Under the pieces are notes generated by a model. It did not search any database. It had not been told where the DNA came from and saw nothing but the letters and a program-made list of their open reading frames with translations. Position numbers and translations under genes: made by a program. From the NCBI GenBank assembly GCA_009781855.1, contig WQUY01000001.1:1-64000 (forward strand): DNA of 64,000 nucleotides, written 5' to 3'. The stretch is from Oscillospiraceae bacterium. GTDB lineage: Bacteria; Bacillota; Clostridia; Oscillospirales; Oscillospiraceae. Shown in pieces: positions 46,126 to 53,388 of this stretch (position 1 is its first letter; each line of letters starts with the position of its first letter).

Positions 46126-47313
46126 CTATGAGTTGAATATTTCTATGAGCGTGTCCATAAGCGACTCTTGTGTATAATTATCTAATGCGTATTTTGCAGC
46201 GCTAAGCCTGCGTTGTGCCTTGTCCGGTCGATAAAGCTCATTTAAAATTGCGTCCGATAGTCCGAATGCATCGTCAACTTCAACAAGCGCACCAACTTCA
46301 TCATTTATTATGTCTGGTAATCCTCCCTGATTCGTTGCTATAACCGGCGAGCCGCAGGCCAGCGCTTCTATTGCTACCAGCCCGAAAGGCTCCCTGCGTG
46401 ATGGCACAACCGTGACATCAGCCGTGCTGTACAGGCTTCGAAGTTGAGATACATCGACATGTCCGACAAAATGAACTCTATGCAAAGCATGCTTCTTCGC
46501 TTGGTCTTTAAGCGCTGCCGACAACTCTCCGTCACCGGCTATTATCGTCAAAATCTTGCCGGGATGCTCACCTTCATACAACTTTGCTGCATCCAGAAGG
46601 GTATCTACACCTTTGAAGTACGCCAGCTTCCCTGCAAAAAACACTAACTTGTCAGAAAGCTTGACATCAATGAGTTCACGTATCTGTTCCTTGGTCTTTG
46701 GTTCCGGAAAAAATCTTTCAGGGTCATATCCATTTTTCATAAATACCGTTTTTGCGGAGCAGTCTGGGAATATCTCACGGACAAGCTCATCGTTGTCATT
46801 TGAGATTGTGATTATCCTTTTTGCACCTCGCGCAGCCTCATCCGCATATTTTCTAAACCGCACCCATTGCTTATAGCCCATCAGGTCGGTTCCGTGTGCG
46901 GTGATGACATAGGGCACCCCGGTTGTCGCTGCAAGCCAACTCAGAAGCCATATGTGCTGGACATGTATCATATCAGGCTTAAACTCTGCCACAGCCTTGT
47001 TTATCGCCGTTTCAAATGCGCAAAGATATGCTTTAAACTGACTATCGCTCAAATCAAAAAATGTCATTGTGCTGCGTGGATGTGTCGTAAAACAAGGGAA
47101 ATTAAACGGCAACGCATTTACAAGTTCCTCATCATATGTGAAAAACACCGGATATATTCCGGCTCCCGGTATCGTTGCAAATTTAGTCGCATTCTCCGGC
47201 ATCACAATACTGACCTCATGACCCTTTTTCATCAGATGAACTGCTATGTTTCTTGTGTAGGTTCCGCTGCCTGAGCCCGTCAACGGAAAGTGGTTTATCA
47301 TGAGTACTTTCAT
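46126..47313 (-). CDS. GT4-family glycosyltransferase
   Basis: The 395-residue GT-B enzyme has the N-terminal MKVLMINHFPLTGSGSGTYTRNIA loop, an HGTDLMGY motif, the FFAGKLAYFKGVDTLLDA hinge and the sugar-nucleotide E-x7-E site in VPSRREPFGLVAIEALACG. It transfers a sugar from a nucleotide donor to a glycan or lipid at the membrane. I start at MKVLMINH because AAAGGA is nine bases ahead. It sits between the two GT-A-like genes. Confidence 0.9.
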   Translation of the reverse strand: MKVLMINHFPLTGSGSGTYTRNIAVHLMKKGHEVSIVMPENATKFATIPGAGIYPVFFTYDEELVNALPFNFPCFTTHPRSTMTFFDLSDSQFKAYLCAFETAINKAVAEFKPDMIHVQHIWLLSWLAATTGVPYVITAHGTDLMGYKQWVRFRKYADEAARGAKRIITISNDNDELVREIFPDCSAKTVFMKNGYDPERFFPEPKTKEQIRELIDVKLSDKLVFFAGKLAYFKGVDTLLDAAKLYEGEHPGKILTIIAGDGELSAALKDQAKKHALHRVHFVGHVDVSQLRSLYSTADVTVVPSRREPFGLVAIEALACGSPVIATNQGGLPDIINDEVGALVEVDDAFGLSDAILNELYRPDKAQRRLSAAKYALDNYTQESLMDTLIEIFNS

Positions 47314-47387
47314 CGCATACATTCCTTTCACCGCAATTGCACAAACACTCGTCAAAGCCTTTGATTCGCAAAATAGTTTCTTGTGCG

Positions 47388-48545
47388 CTATTTGGACAAT
47401 CCAATTTTTCGGGTAAACTCACTCCAAGCTTCCAAGAGCGCCTCATGCTCGTTCATATATCTTCCGATGCTGCCCCAACTTTCATCAAAGTTTTTTATTA
47501 CACTGTTAAACTTAGGGTTTGAAGTATATTTTGAAAGCGCAGCCATTCCCAATATGAGCCGCTCACGCTGATACGCTCTGGTTTCATTTAAGTCATTGCC
47601 CAGTATATAGTTGAGAAATGGGTTTCTTCCTACCCAACCTGTGCACGCATAATAGAGCCGTTCTTGCACATCTGGGTCGCCCAGCAAGTCCGGCTCTTTT
47701 GGAAAGTTTTTGTATGTATCATGCAAAGGGTTAAGCCCAATATCCACACAAGCTACGCCTGCCTTGGCTATTTCAACCCCGATTAATGTATCTTCACCAC
47801 GACCAAGAAACAACATCCCATCACATGTGTAGTATGTTGAAAAAAACGGCGGCAAGGTCGCAAACACTGATAACTTGAACGCACAGTTCCCACCAAGCAC
47901 TTTCGTGCTGCGTACTATAATGCGTTTTTCGGATTGGAGCGCAAGACATCTGTGGATTTCACTGCTTTTCCAGTATTCAAGCATGTTCGATTTTTGAACT
48001 CCGGCCAACAAGGCCTCCATGCCATCAAACGATGCGTGCGGTAGGATATTGTATCCGCTGTATTCGCTTGTTGTAATGCTGTTTGATTTTATGTGTCTCA
48101 GATGCGCTCCAAAAAAATCAACCTCGGCTGTAACCGGCCCTGTCGGAGTATTTTTCAGTACGTCCGGCAAAACATCTGAATCGACAAAAAAGAGCATATC
48201 CATTTTGCGAATTATTGCCTCTACAACAACAAGGGTTCGGTTGTAGCCATACGGCACCAGACCTTGCGCTGTATCAATGGGGCATTTCAGCAAGGTTTGC
48301 GTCGATTCTTCTGATACCCCCAAGCGGCAAAATTCGTCATGACAATATTGCGGATGGTTTATGTCGATTGCATAAAAAGGTATTTTCTTTTTTAGTCTGC
48401 CCTCAACATCCGGATCTAACTTGCGAGTGTATGCAACGATGACACAGTCTATCTTATGCCCAAATTTTTCGGAATTATTAATAAAGCGCATAAGTTCTGC
48501 ATCTGAGTCAAGACTTCTCACGATCATTCCAAGAGCAATTTTCAA
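47388..48545 (-). CDS. GT-A-like glycosyltransferase
   Basis: The roughly 385-residue protein opens LKIALGMIVRSLDSDAELMRFI, has a metal-binding DxD in MLFFVDSDVLPDVL, and an acceptor-type motif CDGMLFLGRGEDTLIGVEIAKAG. These fit a GT-2-like enzyme; the nucleotide sugar is unknown. AAGGAGG lies seven bases before TTG at 48545 and almost touches the ATG at 48551, so I favour the TTG. It is first in the minus-strand glycan operon; the 0.23-kb gap upstream should hold its promoter. Confidence 0.75.
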   Translation of the reverse strand: MKIALGMIVRSLDSDAELMRFINNSEKFGHKIDCVIVAYTRKLDPDVEGRLKKKIPFYAIDINHPQYCHDEFCRLGVSEESTQTLLKCPIDTAQGLVPYGYNRTLVVVEAIIRKMDMLFFVDSDVLPDVLKNTPTGPVTAEVDFFGAHLRHIKSNSITTSEYSGYNILPHASFDGMEALLAGVQKSNMLEYWKSSEIHRCLALQSEKRIIVRSTKVLGGNCAFKLSVFATLPPFFSTYYTCDGMLFLGRGEDTLIGVEIAKAGVACVDIGLNPLHDTYKNFPKEPDLLGDPDVQERLYYACTGWVGRNPFLNYILGNDLNETRAYQRERLILGMAALSKYTSNPKFNSVIKNFDESWGSIGRYMNEHEALLEAWSEFTRKIGLSK

Positions 48546-48778
48546 TGCCATACCTCCTTAGGCTACCAGCAGCCTATGCAAGCAATGAACACTTCGTACA
48601 CTTCGGTTTGCGAGTCTCTTTTCCAATTTTTGCAGTCAAACACTTCACCTTTTTACTTTACCACAAGCACTTATCAAAGTGAAGAATAATTTGAATTTTT
48701 ATGAATATTTGACTTGACTTGCACTTTGCAGCAAAAAATGCTAAAGTGGACATTATTTGTTCGAAGGGATGATATAGA

Positions 48779-49357
48779 GTGTCTGGAATTAATGTAATTA
48801 TTGAAGGTAGCGGCAAACACTGCCACCTTACTCGCGAAACCCTTGATGTGCTTTTTGGCAAAGACTTTGAGTTGGAAGTCAAAAAAATGCTGACCCAACC
48901 CGGTCAGTTTGCCACACCGCACAAAGTGACAGTCGTTGGCCCAAAGAGATCCGCTGATATTTCAATCATCGGTCCGCCCCGCAGTGCCAATCAGATAGAG
49001 TTGTCCTTTACTGATGCAACTGCCCTGGGATTTATAGATGTTCCTATCCGCGAAAGCGGTGATGTAAGCGACAGTCCGGGTTGTGTGCTGATTGGCCCGG
49101 AGGGAGAAGTCGAGATAGGCGAGGGCATTATTGTTGCAAAGCGCCATGTCCATGTCACCCCGGAAGATGCCGAGAAATTCGGCTTGGTTGATAAGCAAAT
49201 TGTGAAGGTTAAAGTTTCGGGAGAGCGTGCGCTTATTTTTGATGAAGTGGTGGCTAGGGTACACCCAGAGTATGCAACTTTCATGCATATCGACTACGAC
49301 GAGCTCAACGGCGCGGCAATTTCCGGGCCCAATCCAACAGGCGAAATAATAAAGTAA
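48779..49357 (+). CDS. pduL: Phosphate propanoyltransferase (PduL-type)
   Basis: PduL exchanges acyl-CoA and acyl-phosphate. Both halves show the zinc-histidine motifs: GKHCHLTRETLDVLFG near the N-terminus and AKRHVHVTPEDAEKFG near residue 125. The FMHIDYDELNGAAISG end is typical. It has 192 residues and no encapsulation tail is obvious. No microcompartment shell, aldehyde dehydrogenase or acetate kinase is near, so it probably works as a soluble phosphotransacetylase. The start is GTG behind GAAGGGA. Confidence 0.9.
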   Translation: MSGINVIIEGSGKHCHLTRETLDVLFGKDFELEVKKMLTQPGQFATPHKVTVVGPKRSADISIIGPPRSANQIELSFTDATALGFIDVPIRESGDVSDSPGCVLIGPEGEVEIGEGIIVAKRHVHVTPEDAEKFGLVDKQIVKVKVSGERALIFDEVVARVHPEYATFMHIDYDELNGAAISGPNPTGEIIK

Positions 49358-49361
49358 TAAG

Positions 49362-49405
49362 ATTGTGGCTTCCTGAATCAGATTCAGGACAGGTTTGGCC
49401 ACAAT
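49362..49405 (+). terminator. Terminator after pduL
   Basis: ATTGTGGC (49362-49369) pairs with GCCACAAT (49398-49405), and between them lies the perfect palindrome TCCTGAATC/GATTCAGGA (49371-49389). It starts four bases after the pduL stop. There is no strong T-run, so two nested folds compete. Confidence 0.6.
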
Positions 49406-49441
49406 GACCGTCTTGGGAATTTGCAATAAAAGGTATTAACC

Positions 49442-49497
49442 CCAGGGCAGAGCCCTGGCCCCCGCACTTCGTGCGTGTTGCGCGGCAAAGACCGCGC
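49442..49497. repeat. GC-rich hairpin cluster
   Basis: Three stem-loops follow one another: CCAGGGC/GCCCTGG (49442-49458), GCAC/GTGC (49464-49474) and GCGCGG/CCGCGC (49480-49497), the last followed by GGTTTTG. The layout and high G+C resemble the cluster at the start of the window. No gene is visible between pduL and secG. Confidence 0.55.
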
Positions 49498-49582
49498 GGT
49501 TTTGAACCTTGTGAAATCTGCGCTCGTTCGGTCATGACCGACCAACCTCGGTCGCGACGCTCTCTTCGCTTGATTATAAAAA

Positions 49583-49603
49583 GTGTCCGGCATTGCCGGA
49601 CAC
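49583..49603 (-). terminator. Terminator of secG
   Basis: GTGTCCGGC (49583-49591) pairs perfectly with GCCGGACAC (49595-49603). Read on the minus strand it is followed by TTTTTATAA, a standard intrinsic terminator 36 bases after the secG stop. Confidence 0.8.
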
Positions 49604-49638
49604 TCGTTTGCTTCAATTATTATTTAGGGGGCTATGGC

Positions 49639-49866
49639 CTACAGAATATTCAACACAACAGTAAGCACCACGAATGCTCCGGCAAACCATTTTGTCGCAA
49701 GCGCAAGCCGCGCATCCCGTGACTTTTGCTTATTCTTTGCTAGATATGTGTCGGACTTTGCGCCGCTAAGTGCAGAAAGCCCTGAGTTTTTTCCTGATTG
49801 GAGCGCTATCACTGCCATAAGTACTATGCAGGATATGAGCTGGATAATAACAAACACCATTTGCAT
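49639..49866 (-). CDS. secG: Protein-export membrane protein SecG
   Basis: The 75-residue protein has two membrane helices (about 3-21 and 55-74) joined by a polar loop rich in Ser, Gly and Lys, LQSGKNSGLSALSGAKSDTYLAKNK, which is the SecG arrangement. SecG helps the SecYEG channel during SecA-driven export. It stands alone with its own terminator. AAAGGA precedes the ATG. Confidence 0.85.
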   Translation of the reverse strand: MQMVFVIIQLISCIVLMAVIALQSGKNSGLSALSGAKSDTYLAKNKQKSRDARLALATKWFAGAFVVLTVVLNIL

Positions 49867-50043
49867 GATATCAAATCCTTTCGGAACGAAAATTTAATAT
49901 AATTCGAGAAGCACCAGACACCCCAGCGAAATCAGCAACTGCAAGTCCGCTAAAAATCCAACCTTCTCATTTCACAGTGAAAGCCATTCTAGCACACTAA
50001 AACCCTGATTGCAAGCATTTTTTATGTCGGAGGCCAAAATATT

Positions 50044-50805
50044 ATGTTTTTTGATACACATGCTCATTATGACGACAGGCGATTTAGCGATGACCGCAAT
50101 GAGTTGCTCGCATCTATGCCCCACTCAGGCATCACACTCATCATGAATTCTGCAAGCAGTTTGAAATCTTCAAAGATCAGCCTTGAACTTGCAGACAGAT
50201 TTTCTTTTGTATATGCTTCGGTTGGTGTGCATCCGCACGATGCCAAGTCTATGTCTGACAATACTGTTTTCGAGCTTGAAAAGCTACTTGCGCACCCAAA
50301 AGCAATGGCTGTCGGTGAAATCGGGCTTGATTTTCATCATAATTTTTCACCGCCCGAGATTCAAAAGCTGCGTTTTCGTGAGCAAATGGAACTTGCACGA
50401 GCCATCAAGAAGCCCGTGATTATTCACGAACGCGAGTCGCTGTCCGACACTATGGATATCATCCGTGATTATCCAGATCTGACCGGAGTTTTTCACTGCT
50501 TTTCAGGCAGTTGGGAAACGGCAAAGATTATCCTTGACATGGGTTGGTATCTATCTTTCACCGGCGTCATTACATTCAAAAATGCCAGGCGCTCTATTGA
50601 GGTTGTTGAAAATATGCCTGCGGACAGGCTCCTTCTCGAAACCGACTGTCCGTATCTAACCCCAGAACCAAAACGTGGCAGACGAAACAGCTCTCTATAT
50701 CTTCCCTATATTGCTGAAAAGGTCGCAGAAATCCGTGGGATTTCAGTTGAGGAGGTCGCCTCCATCACCATGGAAAACGGAAAACGGTTTTTTGGCATAA
50801 ATTAA
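50044..50805 (+). CDS. tatD: TatD-family metal-dependent deoxyribonuclease
   Basis: The 253-residue TIM-barrel hydrolase has the metal motif FFDTHAHYDD (His6, His8), VGVHPHDAK, AVGEIGLDFHHNF, VIIHERES, FHCFSGSWE and LLLETDCPYLTPEPKRGRRN. TatD proteins trim damaged DNA 3' ends. The ribosome site is GGAGG. It lies 34 bases before the exonuclease III gene, a fitting DNA-repair neighbour. Confidence 0.93.
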   Translation: MFFDTHAHYDDRRFSDDRNELLASMPHSGITLIMNSASSLKSSKISLELADRFSFVYASVGVHPHDAKSMSDNTVFELEKLLAHPKAMAVGEIGLDFHHNFSPPEIQKLRFREQMELARAIKKPVIIHERESLSDTMDIIRDYPDLTGVFHCFSGSWETAKIILDMGWYLSFTGVITFKNARRSIEVVENMPADRLLLETDCPYLTPEPKRGRRNSSLYLPYIAEKVAEIRGISVEEVASITMENGKRFFGIN

Positions 50806-50839
50806 GTTTAAATGTTGTTGGAAAGGCATGGTGCTTTAT

Positions 50840-51598
50840 ATGAAGTTGATTTCTTGGAATGTTAACGGGCTACGGGCTTGTTTAAAAAAAGGATTCATGG
50901 ATTTTTTTAATGAAATAGATGCTGATATATTTTGTTTGCAAGAAACGAAAATGGAGCAAGGACAGGCAGAACTTGAGCTGTCAGGTTATCATGAATACTG
51001 GAACAGTGCTGAAAAGAAAGGATATTCAGGCACCGCCATATTTACAAAAACCCCTCCTTTATCGGTAAGTTACGGAATGGGCATTGAGCAGCACGACCGA
51101 GAGGGGCGAATGATAACTCTGGAGTTTGAAACTTTTTATATTGTTTGTGTTTATGTTCCCAATTCAAAAAGAGAATTGCTGCGCCTCGACTACCGTATGC
51201 AATGGGAGGAGGCTTTTCGCAACTATGTAAAGGACCTCGACAAAGCTAAGCCCGTGATTATTTGTGGAGACTTAAATGTCGCCCATCAGGAAATAGACCT
51301 TAAAAACCCCAAGTCAAACCAACGCAATGCAGGCTTCACAACAGAAGAACGTCATAAGATGACCGAGCTGCTGGGTTCCGGGTTCACCGACTTTTTCAGA
51401 CAGTTAAACCCTGATTTGCGCGATGCATATACCTGGTGGTCTTACATGGGGAGTGCAAGAGCAAGAAACATAGGCTGGCGCATTGACTATTTTTTAGGCT
51501 CTGATCGTCTTGTTGATGTGGTCGCAGATACATTTATTTTGCCCGAAATAATGGGCAGTGACCATTGTCCGGTAGGGCTTTTGCTAAAAGCTCAATAA
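50840..51598 (+). CDS. xth: Exodeoxyribonuclease III (AP endonuclease)
   Basis: The 252-residue enzyme cleaves at abasic sites. Motifs are MKLISWNVNGLRACLKKG, CLQETKMEQGQ, the catalytic GDLNVAHQEIDL, YTWWSYMGSARARNIGWRIDYFL, and MGSDHCPVGL. I start at MKLISWN, the normal N-terminus; an in-frame ATG 12 bases earlier sits against the GAAAGG site. Its 3' end overlaps the convergent pyrB end by 15 bases. Confidence 0.93.
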   Translation: MKLISWNVNGLRACLKKGFMDFFNEIDADIFCLQETKMEQGQAELELSGYHEYWNSAEKKGYSGTAIFTKTPPLSVSYGMGIEQHDREGRMITLEFETFYIVCVYVPNSKRELLRLDYRMQWEEAFRNYVKDLDKAKPVIICGDLNVAHQEIDLKNPKSNQRNAGFTTEERHKMTELLGSGFTDFFRQLNPDLRDAYTWWSYMGSARARNIGWRIDYFLGSDRLVDVVADTFILPEIMGSDHCPVGLLLKAQ

Positions 51599-52663
51599 CG
51601 GAAACTTTTTGTCACAATAGCCACATCTATCTGCCCCGAGCTGCGATACGAGCTTGGGCAGGTAAACATCTGACTGTGTGACACAGGCAGGATTGTTGCA
51701 TTGTAAAGTTGTAAGATCAAATGTAACCGGCGGCGGCAACTGCCTCGGAAGATGCATAAACTCTAACAGCAGCGACATGCGAATAAACATGCCGTATCTC
51801 GCCTGTTGAAAATAAACTGCACGCGGGTCATCATCCACATCAGTCGTAATTTCACCGTATCTGGGAAGTGGGTGCATGATTAACAGGTCTGATTTTGCCC
51901 CACTCAGCATTTTTTTGGTCAAAATATAAACGTCTTTAAGCCGCCGATATTCCGCCGCATCGTGAAACCGTTCGCGTTGCACACGGGTCATATATAGAAT
52001 ATCCAGTTCAGATATGCAGGCTTCAAGACGCTCTGACTCCACGTGTTTTTGCCCGTGCAGCTTTATTTGCTTGAGTATATATCCCGGCAAAGAAAGTTCT
52101 TTTGGTGATATGAGGTAGAAGCTTATCCCCGGAAACATACCCATTGCGTCAACCAGTGAGTGCACTGTCCGGCCATGCTTTAAATCTCCGCATATGCCTA
52201 TTTTGAGGTTTTCGATACTTCCTCGCTCAATGGCTATGGTTGCCAAATCCGTGAGCGTCTGTGTCGGGTGAAAGTGCCCCCCGTCTCCGGCGTTTATTAC
52301 AGGAACTTCCGAATAAAGCGCCGCCGCTGTCGCTGCACCTTCCTGAGGGCTTCTGATCACTATTGTGTCTGAATACGATGCGGTCATTCTTATTGTGTCG
52401 GCAAGTGTCTCTCCTTTTGAGACAGAGGTACCCAAAGGGTCTGAAAACCCGAAAACCCCTGCGCCAAGTCTTTGTGCTGCTGCTTGAAATGAAAAGTTTG
52501 TCCGTGTGCTTGGTTCATAAAACATGGAGGCAAAAAGTTTGCCTCTGCATGTGTCCGCATAGGTCTCAGGACGGGCTATTATATCACAGCATTGCATATA
52601 CAGCTGCTCCCACCAAGCCCTTGACATGTCTGCAACGCTTACTAGTTTACGCACCTGAGTCAT
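51584..52663 (-). CDS. pyrB: Aspartate carbamoyltransferase with PyrI-like zinc tail
   Basis: The enzyme makes carbamoyl-aspartate in pyrimidine synthesis. The carbamoyl-phosphate motif is FYEPSTRTNFSFQ, the closing motif is MHPLPRYGEITTDVDDDP. It has 359 residues, about 50 more than most PyrB. The extra tail carries CNNPAC and, 22 residues later, CGYC, the zinc-binding pattern of the regulatory chain PyrI, but the nucleotide-binding part of PyrI is missing. It resembles a partial PyrB-PyrI fusion. GGAGG precedes the ATG at 52663. No other pyr genes adjoin it. Confidence 0.9.
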   Translation of the reverse strand: MTQVRKLVSVADMSRAWWEQLYMQCCDIIARPETYADTCRGKLFASMFYEPSTRTNFSFQAAAQRLGAGVFGFSDPLGTSVSKGETLADTIRMTASYSDTIVIRSPQEGAATAAALYSEVPVINAGDGGHFHPTQTLTDLATIAIERGSIENLKIGICGDLKHGRTVHSLVDAMGMFPGISFYLISPKELSLPGYILKQIKLHGQKHVESERLEACISELDILYMTRVQRERFHDAAEYRRLKDVYILTKKMLSGAKSDLLIMHPLPRYGEITTDVDDDPRAVYFQQARYGMFIRMSLLLEFMHLPRQLPPPVTFDLTTLQCNNPACVTQSDVYLPKLVSQLGADRCGYCDKKFPLLSF

Positions 52664-52784
52664 ATTTTGCCTCCATTTCAAACACGCTTTTCTCACAATA
52701 CATTTTTGCCATGCAATAAATCCATTACATGATACCATATCCTAAAAATAAAATCCATGCACGAAAATAGTAAGGAGTGCGTTT

Positions 52785-53249
52785 ATGAAAACATTGATAC
52801 TCTACGCTACCAAGCATGGCGCTGCAAAAGATATTGCAGAGCGTCTTGCAGAGCTTCTCCCTGATGCGACAGTTTGCGATTTGAGCGCAGATACTGTGTC
52901 ACTTGCGGATTTCGACTGTGTGATTTTCGGCAGCTCAGTTTATGCCGGGTCAATCCGAAAGGAAGCCAAATCATATCTGTCAAAAAATGCAAGTCAGCTT
53001 GTTTCTAAGCGATTTGGTTTGTTTTTATCGGGGATAAGCGCCGGTGAAAGTGAGGAGGTCTTTGTCTCAAATTTTTCGCCGGAAATATTAGGGGCAGCTT
53101 CAACCAAAAGTTTTATCGGAGGGGTATTTAATCCAGATAAATGCAATTTGTTTGAGCGGATAGTAATCAGGTTGGTCACAAAAAAGACTAAGTATTTCAG
53201 CACTATTTCTGATGAGCGCATAAAAAAGTTTGCTGAAGAGTTGATGTGA
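52785..53249 (+). CDS. Flavodoxin-domain protein
   Basis: The 154-residue protein starts KTLILYATKHGAAKDIAERLAE, the FMN phosphate loop, and has VIFGSSVYAGSIRKEAKSYL and a GLFLSGISAG stretch like HemG-type flavodoxins (protoporphyrinogen oxidase). As no haem genes are near, a general redox role is as likely. TAAGGAG precedes the ATG. It is a single gene ended by a hairpin. Confidence 0.85.
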   Translation: MKTLILYATKHGAAKDIAERLAELLPDATVCDLSADTVSLADFDCVIFGSSVYAGSIRKEAKSYLSKNASQLVSKRFGLFLSGISAGESEEVFVSNFSPEILGAASTKSFIGGVFNPDKCNLFERIVIRLVTKKTKYFSTISDERIKKFAEELM

Positions 53250-53257
53250 TGGATAAA

Positions 53258-53282
53258 CTGACGGGAGTCGAACTCCCGTCAG
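53258..53282. terminator. Hairpin after the flavodoxin gene
   Basis: CTGACGGGAGT (53258-53268) pairs perfectly with ACTCCCGTCAG (53272-53282). It is followed by CTTAAAAAA, lies between convergent genes, and closely matches the hairpins at 5142 and 62774. Confidence 0.7.
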
Positions 53283-53388
53283 CTTAAAAAATATGGCCGC
53301 CGGCAGGCCGCTCCCCTGCGATGAATCAGCAAGTTGCTTGTAGGGGGTGACCTGCTTTTGATTTTGCAACAGCCTTTTTCTGCTCCTG

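Noticed and set aside
48559..48576. TAGGCT/AGCCTA hairpin next to the ribosome site of the gene at 47388
   Set aside because: The stem ends just before the AAGGAGG on the minus strand and does not cover it, so translational control is not supported.
49305..49722. Short frames on both strands between pduL and secG
   Set aside because: They run through stacked hairpins, have no ribosome sites and no recognisable protein.
53258..53282. Possible tRNA T-arm (GGGAGTCGAACTCCC looks like one)
   Set aside because: No acceptor, D or anticodon arms can be built around it; it is a simple hairpin between convergent genes.
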